Source: an uncultured Oscillospiraceae bacterium
GTDB lineage: Bacteria > Bacillota > Clostridia > Oscillospirales > Ruminococcaceae
Assembly (NCBI GenBank): GCA_900547015.1
Contig: URFD01000002.1
Location: forward strand, 1 to 44,443
Length of the DNA stretch: 44,443 bases
Direction: 5' to 3'
Part shown: one piece after another, positions 42,122 to 44,443 of the stretch
Layout of the letters: each line of letters begins with the position of its first letter
Position numbering within the stretch: position 1 is the stretch's first letter
Notes under the pieces: generated by a model
What the model was told of the DNA's origin: nothing
Seen by the model: only the letters and a program-made list of their open reading frames with translations
Database searches by the model: none
Program-made: the position numbers and the translations under genes

Positions 42122-42988
42122 TCACTCTGCCAGTCCGTCCGATTGCGCGCAAAGCCGTCGCAAAATTTCCCGAACCGTCTGCTGATACTCGGGCTCATCC
42201 TCTCCAATTTGGTAAAAATACGAGTAAATCAACACCATGTAATAGCAAAACGCCTCGTAATCCAGCTTTTCCAACGATTGATAGCCCTGCACAAAAAGCT
42301 CGACCTCCTGCGGTGTCTTGAGGAATTTCTGTCCGGGCCGCAGGATGACCGCCCATGCCGCGTCAAATTCCCGGTTCCCGATGCCGGACAGCTCAAAGTC
42401 CAGAATAGCAGAAACGTGTCCGTTCTGCCACAGGAGGTTGGCATAATGAAAATCCCCGTGGCAAAAGCACCGGTTGACCGTTTTGGGCTGATGGGAGCAC
42501 AGATATTGCCAAACAAATTCCAGCTGATTCTTCCGCAGAAGCTCCTCATCCGGCAGGTGGAAAAAGCGGCGGTCCTTCACCGGCGCAAAGCTTCCCTTCG
42601 TCTGATGGAGATTCGCCAGTGTCCTGCCGTATTCATACAGATACTCCATCGACTCCATCCTGCTGTTTTCGCCCACAATGGCGGACAGCCGCTCTCCGGG
42701 CTTTGCGAGGGTGACAACAAACGACCAGTCCCGTTCATCATAATCCAAAATCTGCGGACACAGGCTGTTGTCGAGGGCTTGGATGGTCTGGATTTCGTTG
42801 CGAAGGTCCGCTCCCTGCTGTCTTGCCACCTTGATATAGGCTTCCACCTCCTGCCCGTAGTAGATTCCGGTCACCTGAAAAACATCGTTTCCCGCGTGCG
42901 GATAGCCCAAAACCTCCCGAACGGCAAACCGGCGCAGCGGCAGCTCGTGCGGGTCCATGCAGTCTCTCCATCTTTGTGGATGCTTCAT
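42122..42988 (-). CDS. APH-fold phosphotransferase (aminoglycoside/choline-kinase type)
   Basis: A 288-residue kinase. The Brenner motif CFCHGDFHYANLL (catalytic Asp and Asn, about 188-200) and the metal-binding LDFE (about 210) are present, with the IKVARQQG region as the ATP-binding beta strand with Lys. ATG 42988 has AGGGGAGG eight bases upstream, although the frame extends to 43087. Such proteins phosphorylate small alcohols or antibiotics. The substrate is unknown, and resistance to aminoglycosides should not be assumed. Confidence 0.88.
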   Translation of the reverse strand: MKHPQRWRDCMDPHELPLRRFAVREVLGYPHAGNDVFQVTGIYYGQEVEAYIKVARQQGADLRNEIQTIQALDNSLCPQILDYDERDWSFVVTLAKPGERLSAIVGENSRMESMEYLYEYGRTLANLHQTKGSFAPVKDRRFFHLPDEELLRKNQLEFVWQYLCSHQPKTVNRCFCHGDFHYANLLWQNGHVSAILDFELSGIGNREFDAAWAVILRPGQKFLKTPQEVELFVQGYQSLEKLDYEAFCYYMVLIYSYFYQIGEDEPEYQQTVREILRRLCAQSDGLAE

Positions 42989-43024
42989 CCTGTTTTCCTC
43001 CCCTTCCCTTTCAGCTCTGATTCG

Positions 43025-43054
43025 ATGATACCACACCGACGGACGATTTTGCAA
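43025..43054 (-). promoter_or_regulatory. Promoter of the APH/Nudix operon
   Basis: On the minus strand TTGCAA (43049-43054), 18-bp spacer and TATCAT (43025-43030) lie about 35 bases before the ATG. Confidence 0.5.
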
Positions 43055-43070
43055 GACAGATGGTTTCGGC

Positions 43071-43099
43071 TTGTGGACTTTCCTCAAATGTGCTATACT
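43071..43099 (+). promoter_or_regulatory. Promoter of the MFS transporter gene
   Basis: TTGTGG (43071-43076), 17 bp and a TGC-extended TATACT (43094-43099) precede the MFS ATG by 24 bp, with GGAAGGTG as ribosome-binding site. Confidence 0.6.
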
Positions 43100-43123
43100 C
43101 GGGAAAAAGGAAGGTGACTTTGC

Positions 43124-44359
43124 ATGGGATTTTTTAAGCAGTACATGGGCTTGCGAAAAGAAATGTACATTCTCTTTTGGGGAAGGGTCGTCACCAATAT
43201 GGGCGCACTGGTTTGGCCGATGATGACCCTCATCCTCAAAAACAAGTTGGGCTACTCTGCCTCCGAGGTTGCGACCATCATGATGGTGCTGGGCTTTGTT
43301 CAGCTTCCCTGCATGGTGCTGGGCGGCAAGATGGCAGACCGCTTCAACAAGCGCAACCTGATTATTCTCTGCGACCTTGTGACGGTGGGGACCTATTTTC
43401 TGTGTTACTTCCTGCCGGTGGACCGCAAGATGATTCCGCTTTTGACCATCGCCGCTATCTTTGCTCTGATGGAATGGCCCAGCTATGACGCGCTGGTGGC
43501 GGACCTTTCTTCCTCCAAGGACCGGGATAAGGCCTACAGCCTAAACTACCTCGGCACCAATCTGGGATTGGTTCTGTCGCCGATTCTCGGCGGATTCCTC
43601 TTTGCCGACCACCTCAACCTTGCTTTTCTCATCAGCAGTATTGCAACCCTGTCCTCGACCGTTCTCATCTTTTTGTTCATCAAAGATGTCACCCCGGTGC
43701 AGGAGGAATCCGAAGCCTCCCGCTATGAACAAGGCCAGAAGAGCGACAGCATCTGGAAGGTACTTCGGCAAAATCCGTTGCTCTATCTGTTCCTCATCTG
43801 CGGCGGACTGTGGTCGTTGGTCTACAGCCAGTTCAATTTTCTGCTGCCGCTGAATCTGGAACAGCTCTACTCCGCGCAGGGTGCAGTCCTGTTCGGCACC
43901 CTCACCAGCGTCAATGCCATCGTGGTCATTGTCGGCACACCGCTGATGACCAAATGGGTCTCCAAGATGCAGGACGTCACCAAGCTGATGTTCGGGCAGG
44001 TGCTGATTATCGCCGGATACTCCTTCTTCGTTTGGGGGCAAAACCTGCTGGGTCTGTATTATGTGGCGATGGTCATCTTCACCCTCGGCGAAATCGTCCA
44101 CACCATCGGCCAGCAGCCCTACCTGACCCGCCGCATTCCGGCTTCCCATCGCGGCAGGCTATCCTCCTTCTCCACCATCTTTGCCGGAGCGTTTCAGCTG
44201 ACCGGTCAGCAGGCAGTGGGCAGAATGGCAGACACCCTCGCCATGAGCCGGGTTTGGTTTTCCATCATCTGCATCGGTGCTGTCAATATCTTCGGCTATT
44301 TCCTGCTGCGAAAACGCGACCGCAAGGTCTATCCTCTGCTGCTCTACGCCAAACAGTAG
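43124..44359 (+). CDS. Major facilitator superfamily transporter
   Basis: A 411-residue transporter with twelve hydrophobic helices. The loop between helices 2 and 3 reads GGKMADRFNKRNLI, the MFS motif A. The length and an N-terminal MGFFKQYMGLRKEMYILFWGR match drug-efflux-like MFS proteins of Firmicutes. No substrate can be inferred. It is divergent from the APH/Nudix operon. Confidence 0.88.
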   Translation: MGFFKQYMGLRKEMYILFWGRVVTNMGALVWPMMTLILKNKLGYSASEVATIMMVLGFVQLPCMVLGGKMADRFNKRNLIILCDLVTVGTYFLCYFLPVDRKMIPLLTIAAIFALMEWPSYDALVADLSSSKDRDKAYSLNYLGTNLGLVLSPILGGFLFADHLNLAFLISSIATLSSTVLIFLFIKDVTPVQEESEASRYEQGQKSDSIWKVLRQNPLLYLFLICGGLWSLVYSQFNFLLPLNLEQLYSAQGAVLFGTLTSVNAIVVIVGTPLMTKWVSKMQDVTKLMFGQVLIIAGYSFFVWGQNLLGLYYVAMVIFTLGEIVHTIGQQPYLTRRIPASHRGRLSSFSTIFAGAFQLTGQQAVGRMADTLAMSRVWFSIICIGAVNIFGYFLLRKRDRKVYPLLLYAKQ

Positions 44360-44366
44360 CACAAGT

Positions 44367-44420
44367 CTCGGGAATGTATTTCCCGAGCAATATTTCCTGG
44401 GAAATGTATTTCTCAGGAAA
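44367..44420. repeat. Two tandem palindromes at the right edge
   Basis: Hairpin 1 pairs CTCGGGAA (44367-44374) with TTCCCGAG (44380-44387). Hairpin 2 pairs 44393-44404 with 44409-44420 with one G-T pair. Both have GGAA(A)TGTATTTC at the tip. They directly follow the MFS stop. There is no clear T-run. They could be part of a repeated palindromic element or an overlapping transcription-end region continuing outside the window. Confidence 0.55.
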
Positions 44421-44443
44421 CAAAACATCCCCAAACTCAAAAC

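Noticed and set aside
42122..42988. Antibiotic resistance call for the APH-fold gene
   Set aside because: The fold is shared by many metabolic kinases. No feature shows an aminoglycoside or macrolide substrate.

Overview
The window looks like chromosomal DNA of a GC-rich member of the Clostridia, perhaps an Oscillospirales-type gut bacterium. This is inferred from strong AGGAGG ribosome-binding sites, lipoproteins with Gram-positive lipoboxes, TATAAT-type promoters, and the family content (PucR/CdaR regulator, clostridial-type xanthine dehydrogenase, TPM/SPFH/zinc-ribbon genes). No rRNA, tRNA, phage, transposase or CRISPR array was seen.

Layout. (1) 1-6.4 kb: a LysR regulator divergent from a cation:proton antiporter plus MgtC-type pair, whose leader can form alternative RNA stems; then an Hsp20 chaperone and a DUF308 membrane protein, divergent from a PucR-like regulator plus a DUF1003 protein. 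(2) 6.5-23.8 kb: about 17 kb of co-directional minus-strand genes. It holds three genes resembling the Bacillus subtilis ydjG-ydjH-ydjI membrane-stress module (zinc-ribbon membrane protein, TPM protein, SPFH protein), at least six secreted lipoproteins in paralogous sets, duplicated four-helix membrane proteins and zinc-ribbon proteins. The first and last genes encode related 125-residue receiver-like proteins that lack normal phosphorylation residues. (3) 23.9-31.9 kb: two minus-strand sensory operons. One encodes a small zinc-ribbon protein, a lipoprotein/7TM/degenerate-kinase sensor, a histidine kinase interrupted by a frameshift, and a NarL-type response regulator. The other encodes a solute-binding lipoprotein and a membrane-anchored sensor with a LuxR-type DNA-binding end. 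(4) 32.2-41.5 kb: a purine and molybdenum block with an NCS2 xanthine/uracil permease, an NTPase-MocA fusion, a ModE-like regulator, a FecCD-type ABC importer and a three-subunit xanthine dehydrogenase. (5) 41.5-44.4 kb: a Nudix hydrolase, an APH-fold kinase and an MFS transporter.

The main new observation links regions 2 and 3. The 17-kb cluster and the solute-binding/LuxR-sensor operon both carry a 17-bp palindrome, consensus CTAYCCGYRGCGGGTAG, exactly 22 bp upstream of a TGC-extended -10 hexamer and without a good -35. An exact half-site also lies in the spacer of the xanthine-permease promoter. This suggests one LuxR/NarL-family activator controls a large envelope system of surface lipoproteins, TPM, SPFH and zinc-ribbon proteins. 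The system's function is inferred, not shown.

In region 4 the importer, ModE-like protein and MocA-like fusion run divergently from xanthine dehydrogenase. The sensible reading is uptake of molybdate or tungstate, cofactor maturation and purine hydroxylation, with the permease supplying substrate.
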